A DNA stretch of 64,000 nt from Firmicutes bacterium HGW-Firmicutes-1 (GTDB taxonomy: Bacteria; Bacillota; Clostridia; Lachnospirales; Vallitaleaceae), in contig PHAG01000001.1 in the NCBI GenBank assembly GCA_002841625.1, forward strand, positions 392,294 to 456,293, given 5' to 3'. A program made the translations under genes and the position numbers. This document shows, piece by piece, positions 26,668 through 35,076 of this stretch; position 1 is the first letter of the stretch; every line of letters begins with the position of its first letter. A model generated the notes under the pieces. The model saw only the letters and a list, made by a program, of their open reading frames with translations, did not search any database and was not told where the DNA came from.

Positions 26668-26932
26668 AAAAAAAAAGCCTATCCATTACCAAAAAAAATC
26701 AAATGGTAAGGGACGAGACATATTCCCGCGGTGCCACCCTAATTATAACAAATTGTTATCAGCTAAATCTTTTAACGGTGATGAGCCGAATCAGCCTACT
26801 AATTACTTTTCAGCCAATCACTCCAAAGTGTTTTTCAGTTAATTCTTGATAAGAAGTTCACAGCCTAGACTTCTCTCTCTGAAACAAGTTAAGAACCTAC
26901 TTTTCTTTGTCATTGATTTATCTATTATTCTT
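26668..26932 (-). promoter_or_regulatory. T-box leader controlling hisS-aspS
   Basis: On the minus strand AGGGTGGCACCGCGG (about 26726-26740) is the canonical T-box sequence. Downstream is a terminator: GTCTCGTCCCTTACC (26719-26705) pairs with GGTAATGGATAGGC (26690-26677), followed by a long T-run. Uncharged tRNA, presumably tRNA-His, should stabilise the antiterminator. A CAC triplet at 26830-26828 could be the specifier, but I did not fold stem I. The rest of the 400-bp gap is the promoter. Confidence 0.92.
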
Positions 26933-26938
26933 TAGATT

Positions 26939-26967
26939 ATTTTATGCATAAAACAAGCTTTTGTCAA
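26939..26967 (-). promoter_or_regulatory. Sigma-A promoter of the hisS T-box transcript
   Basis: TTGACA (26962-26967), a 17-bp spacer and TAAAAT (26939-26944) on the minus strand, just upstream of the T-box leader. Confidence 0.8.
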
Positions 26968-26987
26968 GACAAATTTGAATAATCAAT

Positions 26988-28454
26988 TTAAATACCCCTT
27001 TTTCTATCAATCATTTCATCAATTCTTGATATATATCCTGCCACATCTTTGGTATTTTCTATTCGGTTGATTATTTTGCCATCTTGTGTAACAATTTTTG
27101 TAATCCCACCAACTCCTAAAGCGATAATGTTGGTTTTTTCTTCTATGATTTCGACATTGTAAATACATTCATGTTCTCTTTTTGCATACCCTACATTTTC
27201 AAAATTTCCTACCATATGTTTTTGTCTATATAAATAATATGGCTCAAGACCCATTTCTAAAGCGCCTTGTGAAGTAATAGAAATCATCTCTTCAATACTT
27301 TCTGAAGATGCATAGGAATATTTTTCTTCATGATCACTTAATGCAGAGCCTCTTTTGATAGCCATAGTATGCACAGTTAAATTGTTAGGCGCCATTTTTT
27401 TGATCTGTTCGATTGTATTTCTAACATCCTCTGGGGTTTCGTCTGGTAGCCCTACAATCAGATCCATATTAATTGTTTTAAAACCTATTTCCTTTGCCAT
27501 TTCATATGTGTTAATAATATCCTCTGGCGTATGTTTTCTACCTATTAAATCTAAAGTTTTTTGATTCATAGTCTGAGGGTTAATTGAAATTCTATCTACT
27601 CCGTACCTCTTTAAAAGCAATAGTTTCTCTCTTGTAATCGTATCTGGGCGACCTGCTTCAACGGTATATTCTTCGATTTGTTCTAAAGGAAATGCATCTT
27701 TAACTGCTTCAAGGAGCACTTCAAGGGTCGCTTCATCTAATGAAGTAGGGGTGCCACCACCAATGTAAATTGATCTAATTTGATTTAATTGTCCTTTTAA
27801 TAATTCATCCGAGATAAATGAAATTTCCTTTTTTAGTGCAGTTATATAGTCCATAATATGACTTTGCCATTTATCTATTGGAAATGATGTGAAGGAACAA
27901 TACAAACACTTTGTTGGGCAAAACGGAATCCCAATATATAGATTGATTTCATTCGGCTTATTTTTACTGAGGATTGCATGTTCTTTGTCTGAGATTTTCA
28001 GCATAAGCTGAATTTTTTCATCTGATAGCTTATAATCCTTATTTAAAATTTCAACAATTTTATTCGTATCATTTCTATATAACTTTCTTAAATTAAAGAC
28101 TAACTTTGTTGGTCGAATACCCGTTAGTATGCCCCAAGGCTGTTCTTTACCTGTGATGAAATAAGTTACATTACTGATTAATAGCTTCATAAGCTTTTTT
28201 TGTTCTTTTCTCTTTTCAACACGATCTGTGATAGCTCCAATAAATTGAATTTGTTCTTTACTAGCATCACTATTGTATTTAAGCTGCCCCTCTGAATAAT
28301 AGGATACACTTAAAAAATCGTCCTCTATTTGAATGTCAAAATCAAAAGAACGATTGGTTAAAGTCGTAAATGATATTACTTCATTTGGGAAGCAAACCTT
28401 AAAAAATGTTTTAACTTCATAAATGAAGTCTTCTCGATTCATTTGCACTACCAT
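26988..28454 (-). CDS. hemZ: HemZ-type radical SAM coproporphyrinogen dehydrogenase
   Basis: This 488-aa radical SAM enzyme has the cluster motif CPTKCLYCSF after GIPF, then GGGTPTSLDE and AGRPDTITREKL, typical of HemN/HemW-like proteins. The N-terminal extension of about 140 residues before the radical SAM core is typical of HemZ. It was annotated as oxygen-independent coproporphyrinogen III oxidase in Bacillus, but the exact reaction in Clostridia is less certain. The ATG at 28454 has AAGGTGAT upstream, and the longer open frame has no site. It lies 13 bp after the MBL gene. Confidence 0.9.
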   Translation of the reverse strand: MVVQMNREDFIYEVKTFFKVCFPNEVISFTTLTNRSFDFDIQIEDDFLSVSYYSEGQLKYNSDASKEQIQFIGAITDRVEKRKEQKKLMKLLISNVTYFITGKEQPWGILTGIRPTKLVFNLRKLYRNDTNKIVEILNKDYKLSDEKIQLMLKISDKEHAILSKNKPNEINLYIGIPFCPTKCLYCSFTSFPIDKWQSHIMDYITALKKEISFISDELLKGQLNQIRSIYIGGGTPTSLDEATLEVLLEAVKDAFPLEQIEEYTVEAGRPDTITREKLLLLKRYGVDRISINPQTMNQKTLDLIGRKHTPEDIINTYEMAKEIGFKTINMDLIVGLPDETPEDVRNTIEQIKKMAPNNLTVHTMAIKRGSALSDHEEKYSYASSESIEEMISITSQGALEMGLEPYYLYRQKHMVGNFENVGYAKREHECIYNVEIIEEKTNIIALGVGGITKIVTQDGKIINRIENTKDVAGYISRIDEMIDRKRGI

Positions 28455-28467
28455 ATTTATCACCTTA

Positions 28468-29094
28468 TTACAAAAATGGATTAGATTCTTTTTCAACAAT
28501 GATTTTTGTTTTATAACCATGTCCTGGGTATACAACTGTATGATCAGGAAGTACAAGAAGTTTCTCTTCTATGTTGTTGGCTAACATTTTTGCACTTGTA
28601 TTATTAAGATCCGTTCTACCAATAGCCCCAGCCATCAATGTATCTCCAGTTACCAAAAAGTCATATGAATCATTATAAAAACACACACTATTTGAAGTAT
28701 GTCCTGGTACTACGATACACTTAAACTCAAGTCCTTCACCAAAATCTAAAATATCACCATCGTCAATATAGGAGTCCGCATGTGCAACTATACTACGACC
28801 AAAAAATATCAAAGATAAATTTTCCTTTTCATTTTTCATCATATTTGCTTCATCCTTATGCGCATATACAGGCACATTAAAATGCTGTCTAATGAAATCT
28901 ACCTCACCTATATGATCAAAGTGACCATGTGTAATCAAGATTGCTTTTAGATTAACATCAGATTCCGCAATTTCTTCAAGAATGATACCTGAGTCAGCTG
29001 CCGGATCAATTAGAACTGCATCTTTTCCCCCTTCATTAATAACTAAATAGGTATTTGTTTGAAGTACACCTGTTACGATTGTTTTTATCTCCAT
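28468..29094 (-). CDS. Metallo-beta-lactamase-fold hydrolase (glyoxalase II-like)
   Basis: This 208-aa hydrolase has THGHFDHIG with the dinuclear metal motif, VPGHTSNSVCFY, VTGDTLMAGAIGRTDL and PGHGYKT, the order seen in glyoxalase II-like (YqgX-type) proteins. The ATG at 29094 follows AAAGGAG. Its place between dtd and hemZ is conserved in Clostridia. The substrate is unknown. Confidence 0.92.
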   Translation of the reverse strand: MEIKTIVTGVLQTNTYLVINEGGKDAVLIDPAADSGIILEEIAESDVNLKAILITHGHFDHIGEVDFIRQHFNVPVYAHKDEANMMKNEKENLSLIFFGRSIVAHADSYIDDGDILDFGEGLEFKCIVVPGHTSNSVCFYNDSYDFLVTGDTLMAGAIGRTDLNNTSAKMLANNIEEKLLVLPDHTVVYPGHGYKTKIIVEKESNPFL

Positions 29095-29137
29095 AGTATT
29101 CTCCTTTACCACACTACTAACCATCTTTATAGCTCGA

Positions 29138-29587
29138 TTAAAACCGCTTATCACTATCGATTAATAGTGTTACCGGTCCATCATTAAGTAATGAAACCTT
29201 CATGTCTGCTTGAAATTCACCAAATTGCACCTTTGGAAAACAAGATCGCACAGTTTCACAAAACGTTTGAAATAATATTCTAGCATCATTTGGCTTCGCA
29301 GCATTTGAATAACTTGGTCTTCTTCCATTCCTGCAATCTCCATACAAAGTAAAGTTAGGAATTACAAGCAATTCTCCATTAATATCCTGAATAGATAAAT
29401 TCATCTTATCCTCTAAATCTTCAAATATCCTTAAATTGATTAGCTTATCTAATACAAATAAAAATTCTTTTTCGCTATCACCTGCTTGAAACCCCACAAG
29501 AGCTACTATACCCTTCCCAATATTTGCTATTAATTTACCATCAACAACTACTTGACCCATTGATACCCTTTGAACAACACTTCTCAT
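29138..29587 (-). CDS. dtd: D-aminoacyl-tRNA deacylase
   Basis: This 149-aa protein frees tRNAs mischarged with D-amino acids. It opens MRSVVQRVSMGQVVVDG and contains NFTLYGDCRNGRRPSY and the cross-subunit NDGPVTLLID (Gly-Pro motif). The usual SQFTL is NFTL here. It lies 12 bp after the rel gene in the same transcript. Confidence 0.96.
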   Translation of the reverse strand: MRSVVQRVSMGQVVVDGKLIANIGKGIVALVGFQAGDSEKEFLFVLDKLINLRIFEDLEDKMNLSIQDINGELLVIPNFTLYGDCRNGRRPSYSNAAKPNDARILFQTFCETVRSCFPKVQFGEFQADMKVSLLNDGPVTLLIDSDKRF

Positions 29588-29599
29588 TATGAGGTTCTC

Positions 29600-31816
29600 C
29601 TAGTTATTTGGTCTGATAATTTCTGCGACACCTTCTAAATTACGAACTTTCTTAATAATTTTATTTAGTTGCTCAACACCGTTGATTTCCATCGTGATAT
29701 TAAACACTGCTTTTCCACCATTATCTGATCTTGCATTAAGTGATTTAACCGGAACATTTTCTTCTGTTAATATTTTAGAAATATCAACCAAAAGACCTAC
29801 TCTATCGCTACCAATAATTTGTATTTCAGTTTGATATAATATATTGGTTGTAGATTTACCTGGAACCTGCCATTCAGACTCTATCAAACGATTCCGTTCA
29901 TCTTGTGATAGGTTGATCATATTAACACAATCTGTTCTATGGATAGAAACACCTCTACCTCTAGTAATGAATCCGACAATTTCATCTCCCGGAACCGGAC
30001 TACAGCACCTAGAAAACCTTACTGCTAAATCCTCAACACCTTTAACCATAATACCACTCTTTGATTTTCTTTCAGTCGGAGTAATTGATTTATCCTTAAC
30101 CTGTTTGATGATTTGTTCATCTGTAAGCTCTTTATGTCCTAACAGCTTGTTTTGCTCTTCAAGTAATCGATTGAGAACTTGGCCTTCCTTTAAGCCTCCA
30201 TAACCAATCGATGCATATACAGATTCCCAATTTTTGAAACCATATTTTCTCTGAACACTTTCCATCCATTCATTTTTCATTAGCTCATTCAGGTTCGTAT
30301 TCTTGGACTTTGCATACTTTTCGAGCATTTCCTTGCCTCGAAGAACATTTTCTTCTTTTAATTCTTTTCTATACCATTGATTGATTTTACTCTTTGCTTG
30401 GGAACTTCTTACAATTTTCAGCCAGTCTCTACTTGGTCCCCTAGAGTTTTGAGAGGTTATTACCTCAATTCTATCGCCATTTTTAATTTTATAGTCAAAA
30501 GTAACAATTTTTCCGTTAACTCTAGCACCTACCATTTTATTACCTACTGCACTATGAATATGATAAGCAAAGTCAATCGGTGTACTTCCTGTAGGTAAGT
30601 CAATTACATCTCCCGTTGGGGTAAATGCATATACTTGATCAGCAAAAACATCTAAGTCTGTTTTTAACGCATCCAAGAATTCTTTGTTATCTGACATATC
30701 ACGTTGCCATTCCAAAATATGGCGTAGCCAGTTTAGTTTTTGTTCAGCACTTTCTTCTGTTACTCCTGAAGACTTACCTTCTTTATATTTCCAATGCGCT
30801 GCTATACCATATTCTGAAACCTTATGCATTTCCTTTGTCCTAATTTGCATTTCAAAGGGTTCACCTTCAGGTCCAATCAAGGTAGTATGTAGTGATTGAT
30901 AATTATTTGGCTTTGGCATAGCTATATAATCTTTAAATCTTCCTGGAATTGGCTTGAAAAGCTCATGAATAACTCCTAATACACCATAACAATCCTTTAC
31001 ATTATCTACAATGACACGAACAGCAAATAGATCAAAGATTTGATCTAAGGTTTTCTTCTGACCTACCATTTTCTTGTAGATACTAAAGAAGTGTTTTGGT
31101 CTACCATCCACTTCAGCTACGATACCAACTTGCTTGAGTTGTTCCTCAAGTTCAGATTTAATTTGTTCTACATATCTAATTCTGTCATCACGTTTACGAT
31201 CTATTTTTTCAACTAAATCATAATAGGCCTCAGGTTGTAAATACCTAAAGGATAAGTCCTCTAATTCAACCTTTATTTTAGAAATCCCTAGTCTATGCGC
31301 AAGTGGAGCATAAATATTCAAAGTTTCCTTTGCTTTCTCTTTTTGTTTTTCTTCAGGCATAAATTTTAAGGTTCTCATATTATGTAGTCTGTCTGCTAAT
31401 TTAATCAAAATAACGCGAATATCTTTTGCCATAGCAAGAAACATTTTTCTGTAATTTTCAGCTTGAATTTCTTCTTTATCTGTTGAATAAGATATTTGCC
31501 CAAGCTTTGTAACGCCTTCAACCAAAAGAGCAACCTCTTTGTTAAATTCTCTTTCTATGTCTTCACTCGTATAATGTGTATCCTCTATTACATCATGAAG
31601 AATTCCAGCAGTGATAGACTCTTTGTCTAATTCTAGATCAGCAAGAATTGAAGCCACAGCAAGAGGATGAACAATGTAGGGTTCACCTGATTTTCTAATT
31701 TGAGTTTCATGGGCAGATTTAGCTAAACTATAAGCTTTTTCAACCATTTCGAAATTCTCTGCTGGATGATATTTTTTAATTTTTATGATGAGATCTTCGT
31801 AAATTTTGTCAGGCAT
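29600..31816 (-). CDS. Bifunctional (p)ppGpp synthetase/hydrolase, Rel/SpoT family
   Basis: This 738-aa stringent-response enzyme has the usual order. The HD hydrolase domain has YIVHPLAVASILADLELD and AGILHDVIEDT. The synthetase domain is at about 225-345 (RPKHFFSIYKKM, YGVLGVIHELFKPIPGRFKDYIAMPK). A TGS domain (VYAFTPTGDVIDLPTGSTPIDFAY) and a C-terminal ACT domain follow. Both catalytic domains look intact, so it should make and degrade (p)ppGpp. It is 12 bp before dtd and separated from apt by the 85-bp repeat array. Confidence 0.97.
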   Translation of the reverse strand: MPDKIYEDLIIKIKKYHPAENFEMVEKAYSLAKSAHETQIRKSGEPYIVHPLAVASILADLELDKESITAGILHDVIEDTHYTSEDIEREFNKEVALLVEGVTKLGQISYSTDKEEIQAENYRKMFLAMAKDIRVILIKLADRLHNMRTLKFMPEEKQKEKAKETLNIYAPLAHRLGISKIKVELEDLSFRYLQPEAYYDLVEKIDRKRDDRIRYVEQIKSELEEQLKQVGIVAEVDGRPKHFFSIYKKMVGQKKTLDQIFDLFAVRVIVDNVKDCYGVLGVIHELFKPIPGRFKDYIAMPKPNNYQSLHTTLIGPEGEPFEMQIRTKEMHKVSEYGIAAHWKYKEGKSSGVTEESAEQKLNWLRHILEWQRDMSDNKEFLDALKTDLDVFADQVYAFTPTGDVIDLPTGSTPIDFAYHIHSAVGNKMVGARVNGKIVTFDYKIKNGDRIEVITSQNSRGPSRDWLKIVRSSQAKSKINQWYRKELKEENVLRGKEMLEKYAKSKNTNLNELMKNEWMESVQRKYGFKNWESVYASIGYGGLKEGQVLNRLLEEQNKLLGHKELTDEQIIKQVKDKSITPTERKSKSGIMVKGVEDLAVRFSRCCSPVPGDEIVGFITRGRGVSIHRTDCVNMINLSQDERNRLIESEWQVPGKSTTNILYQTEIQIIGSDRVGLLVDISKILTEENVPVKSLNARSDNGGKAVFNITMEINGVEQLNKIIKKVRNLEGVAEIIRPNN

Positions 31817-31913
31817 AATTCACCACTTCTTTAGAATTTGTAATAGATATGTTGATTAAATGCTTTCTTAGCGTTTTAGTATATTATAGTGATTTTCATG
31901 TCAAAATGCAAGC

Positions 31914-32338
31914 AAAGAAAATCGGCTATGATAAATATAACTTTTCGTCACTTTTCTTGCCGCTTTTCCAATTACTTATGCCGCACATTTCATTACAAAA
32001 AGAAAATCGGCTATGATAAATATAACTTTTCGTCACTTTTCTTGCCGCTTTTCTAATTACTTATGCCGCACATTTCATTACAAAAAGAAAATCGGCTATG
32101 ATAAATATAACTTTTCCTCACTTTTCTTGCCGCTTTTCTAATTACTTATGCCACACATTTCATTACAAAAAGAAAATCGGCTATGATAAATATAACTTTT
32201 CCTCACTTTTCTTGCCGCTTTTCTAATTACTTATGCCGCACATTTCATTACAAAAAGAAAATCGGCTATGATAAATATAACTTTTGTTACTCTAGTTGCC
32301 GCTTTTCTAATTTTTTATACCGCATATTATAATTAAAG
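31914..32338. repeat. Five tandem copies of an 85-bp repeat between rel and apt
   Basis: The string ATCGGCTATGATAAATATAA recurs starting at 31921, 32006, 32091, 32176 and 32261, exactly every 85 bp. Copies 1-4 differ at a few bases and copy 5 is more diverged. In each copy GAAAATCGGC and GCCGCTTTTC can pair with one mismatch (for example 31917-31926 with 31959-31968). On the minus strand the hairpin is followed by TTTTCTTTTT, resembling a weak terminator. There are no unique spacers, so it is not a CRISPR array. It fills most of the 556-bp gap 31817-32372. Confidence 0.92.
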
Positions 32339-32372
32339 AACGAATTCTTAGAAGTCGTCCTTTAAAATAGGG

Positions 32373-32885
32373 TTAATATTTTATAATTGCATCAATTGGA
32401 TAATCACCAAGAATATTTCTTCCATTTAAGAATTCAAGCTCTATAAGGTATACAAGCTTTACTACCACACCACCTAATTCTTCAATAAGTTCAATAATAG
32501 CCTTTGATGTCCCACCCGTAGCTAAAAGATCATCAACGATAACTACTTTATCGCCAGGTTGAATGGCATCAACATGGATTTCAATTACTGCAGTACCATA
32601 TTCTAGATCGTATTCTTTACTTTTAGTAGCATATGGAAGCTTACCAACTTTTCTAATCGGTATAAAGCCCTTGTTCATATTGTATGCAACTGGAACTCCG
32701 AAAATAAATCCTCTAGATTCAGGTCCGATTACATAATCAAAATCAACATCCTTTAATGATGCTTGCATTAGATCTACAGAGGTTCTCAGTCCATCTTTAT
32801 CTCTTAAAACTGTTGTTATGTCTTTAAAAACAATTCCTTCTTTTGGAAAGTCTTGTACATCACGAATCAATGATTTTATATCCAT
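32373..32885 (-). CDS. apt: Adenine phosphoribosyltransferase
   Basis: This 170-aa purine-salvage enzyme converts adenine and PRPP to AMP. The PRPP loop is VVIVDDLLATGGTSKA, and the N-terminus (IRDVQDFPKEGIVFKDITTVL) with GPESRGFIFG is characteristic. The start follows GGAGGA. It lies 39 bp after recJ in the same orientation, and the repeat array follows it. Confidence 0.97.
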   Translation of the reverse strand: MDIKSLIRDVQDFPKEGIVFKDITTVLRDKDGLRTSVDLMQASLKDVDFDYVIGPESRGFIFGVPVAYNMNKGFIPIRKVGKLPYATKSKEYDLEYGTAVIEIHVDAIQPGDKVVIVDDLLATGGTSKAIIELIEELGGVVVKLVYLIELEFLNGRNILGDYPIDAIIKY

Positions 32886-32923
32886 AGCATCCTCCGTACT
32901 TGAAGTTTATGTTTCATATGTAT

Positions 32924-34984
32924 TTATTTTGGGTCAGCCCACTTATTATACAACTTTGATGACTTTAATTCAACTTTTTTCCCATTAAATATTTGAAATG
33001 CAACTTCGAAACAGTCAATCTGATAGTCTATAAGCTCTAGTTCTTTAAAAACCTCTAAACAAATTAAATATTTAAGCAAGGATTCTGGGTTAGCGCCATC
33101 ATTTATTGGCACTAATTTTAATATTGAAACCTTATTTATACCTTTCGCTGATAGATTATGAAAATACCTAAATGTTTTTTCATAGTCTTCTCTTTTTGGT
33201 ATAACCGTTTGATGATCAATAACTTTGAGCTCATCTAATCTTGATAATTTATGTATAGCATCACTTATCTCCACCTCAAAAGCCTGTATTAGCCTAATAT
33301 CTTTAATAATCAGCTGTGGTGTCTTCTTTTGTTGCCATTCATTTATATTTAATACACCTACGATATCTATAGGATAATTAAGGCTTAATTTCTCATGAAA
33401 ATGAGAACAATTAAAGCCAATAGCTGGCAAAACATTTTCTTCATGAATAAGCTCTAGCTTAACATGATTATTTCCTTGTCCTATTAACTTAATCTCTTTG
33501 ATTAATCCAGAAATAATAAATTTAGGTTCTTCATTACCCATTCCATATGGTTCAAATGCACTGATTTTCTCAACAAATGGCAAATCAACTTCATTTAACT
33601 TCAGATAAAAATCCGCTTTAATCTTTGGGACGAGTGTCGTTTCATCCATTTCTTGATTTGCATAAGCATTTAAACGATCAGATAATTCATTTATATTTTC
33701 TTCCTTTAATGACATCCCCGCTGCCATTTCATGCCCACCGAATTTTACAAACAATTCCTTACAACTACTTAAGGCCTCAAAAACATTAAACCCTTCAACA
33801 CTTCTAGCAGAGCCAGAGGCTATACCATCCTCAATCGTTAATAATATCGTAGGACGATAATACTTCTCAACAAGTCTAGATGCAACAATACCAATTACTC
33901 CATGAGCCCATCCATGAGAAGCAATAACCAAAACTTTTTCATCCTCAATATTTTTTCGGGCTTCAATCATAGATAATGCTTGTTCTAGAATGTCCTGTTC
34001 CATCTTTTGTCTTCTAATATTTTCACCATTAAGCTCCTCTGCAATTTGCTGAGCAAGTAAAATGTCATCCGTAGTAAATAACTCAACCCCTCTTTTGGCA
34101 TCACCAAGCCTTCCTGCTGCATTCAGTCTAGGCCCTATTTGAAAACCAATCATACCCGCTGTCATCTTATCTGATTTCATACCCGCAACATCCATCAATG
34201 CTTTTAATCCCAAATTCCAGCTGTTAGTCATTGTTTTAAATGCCAATTGTACAATCAATCTATTTTCATCTTGTAATGGAACGATATCTGCAACAGTACC
34301 AATCGCTACTATTTCTAAGTACTTCCAAATAATATTCTCTACTTGCAATTCTTTGCTGATACCTTGCAATAGTTTAAAGGTAACTCCAACACCTGCTAGC
34401 AATTCAAAGGGATATGTACAATCTGTTCTCTTAGGGTTTAATACAGCAATGGCTTCGGGAAGTTTTTCTTGACATTCATGATGATCTGTAATAATGATAT
34501 CTAGACCACGCTCCCTGCAATACTGAACTTCATTTACAGCAGTAATTCCAGTATCTACAGTTATAACCAGCTGAGATCCTCTATCCATTAAACCTTGAAG
34601 TGCATTATTATTTAATCCATAACCTTCCTGTATTCTATCTGGAATGTAATAATCAACAAAACATCCTATTTCTTTTAAAAATAAGAATAGTATAGAAGTG
34701 CTCGTAATTCCATCAACGTCGTAATCACCATATATTGTAATTTGCTCTTTATTTTCCCTTGCTCTAATAATCCGATTTACAGCAATTTCCATATCCTTCA
34801 TTAAAAATGGATTGTAGAATTTTTCTTTGCTTGGATTCATATAGAGTTCTATCTTATCCTTTTGTACCAAACCTCTTCCTACTAAAACAGCTGCTAATAC
34901 CTCTGGCAAATCATTTTCCATAGCTACTTGTTTAATGAGTTTAGGATCTGTTTGTTTAACCTTCCAGATTTTTTTGCTAATCAT
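32924..34984 (-). CDS. recJ: Single-stranded-DNA-specific exonuclease RecJ
   Basis: This 686-aa 5'-3' exonuclease has the DHH-family motifs YGDYDVDG, VDTGI and ITDHHEC, GPRLNAAGRLGDAKRG and the DHHA1 motif GGHEMAAGMSL, then an OB domain (SGLIKEIKLIGQGNNHVKLEL). It acts in recombination and mismatch repair. The C-terminal part is longer than in the E. coli enzyme, as in other Firmicutes. The start follows AGAGGTG. Confidence 0.96.
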   Translation of the reverse strand: MISKKIWKVKQTDPKLIKQVAMENDLPEVLAAVLVGRGLVQKDKIELYMNPSKEKFYNPFLMKDMEIAVNRIIRARENKEQITIYGDYDVDGITSTSILFLFLKEIGCFVDYYIPDRIQEGYGLNNNALQGLMDRGSQLVITVDTGITAVNEVQYCRERGLDIIITDHHECQEKLPEAIAVLNPKRTDCTYPFELLAGVGVTFKLLQGISKELQVENIIWKYLEIVAIGTVADIVPLQDENRLIVQLAFKTMTNSWNLGLKALMDVAGMKSDKMTAGMIGFQIGPRLNAAGRLGDAKRGVELFTTDDILLAQQIAEELNGENIRRQKMEQDILEQALSMIEARKNIEDEKVLVIASHGWAHGVIGIVASRLVEKYYRPTILLTIEDGIASGSARSVEGFNVFEALSSCKELFVKFGGHEMAAGMSLKEENINELSDRLNAYANQEMDETTLVPKIKADFYLKLNEVDLPFVEKISAFEPYGMGNEEPKFIISGLIKEIKLIGQGNNHVKLELIHEENVLPAIGFNCSHFHEKLSLNYPIDIVGVLNINEWQQKKTPQLIIKDIRLIQAFEVEISDAIHKLSRLDELKVIDHQTVIPKREDYEKTFRYFHNLSAKGINKVSILKLVPINDGANPESLLKYLICLEVFKELELIDYQIDCFEVAFQIFNGKKVELKSSKLYNKWADPK

Positions 34985-35025
34985 GATTACACCTCTTAGT
35001 TATTGTCTTGTTGATTTAGCACTAA

Positions 35026-35051
35026 AAGCCCTCAGCTTTTGCTGAAGGCTT
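35026..35051 (-). terminator. Terminator between secDF and recJ
   Basis: On the minus strand AAGCCTTCAGC pairs with GCTGAGGGCTT around AAAA and is followed by TTTAG. It divides the scf-sec unit from recJ-apt. Confidence 0.7.
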
Positions 35052-35076
35052 AAATTGGCTGATAATTTTATTAACT

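Noticed and set aside
26463..26849. 128-codon rightward frame over the hisS leader
   Set aside because: It covers the T-box and the start of hisS in antisense, so it is a shadow of those features.
31914..32338. CRISPR array
   Set aside because: The 85-bp units are contiguous with no unique spacers and no cas genes are nearby.
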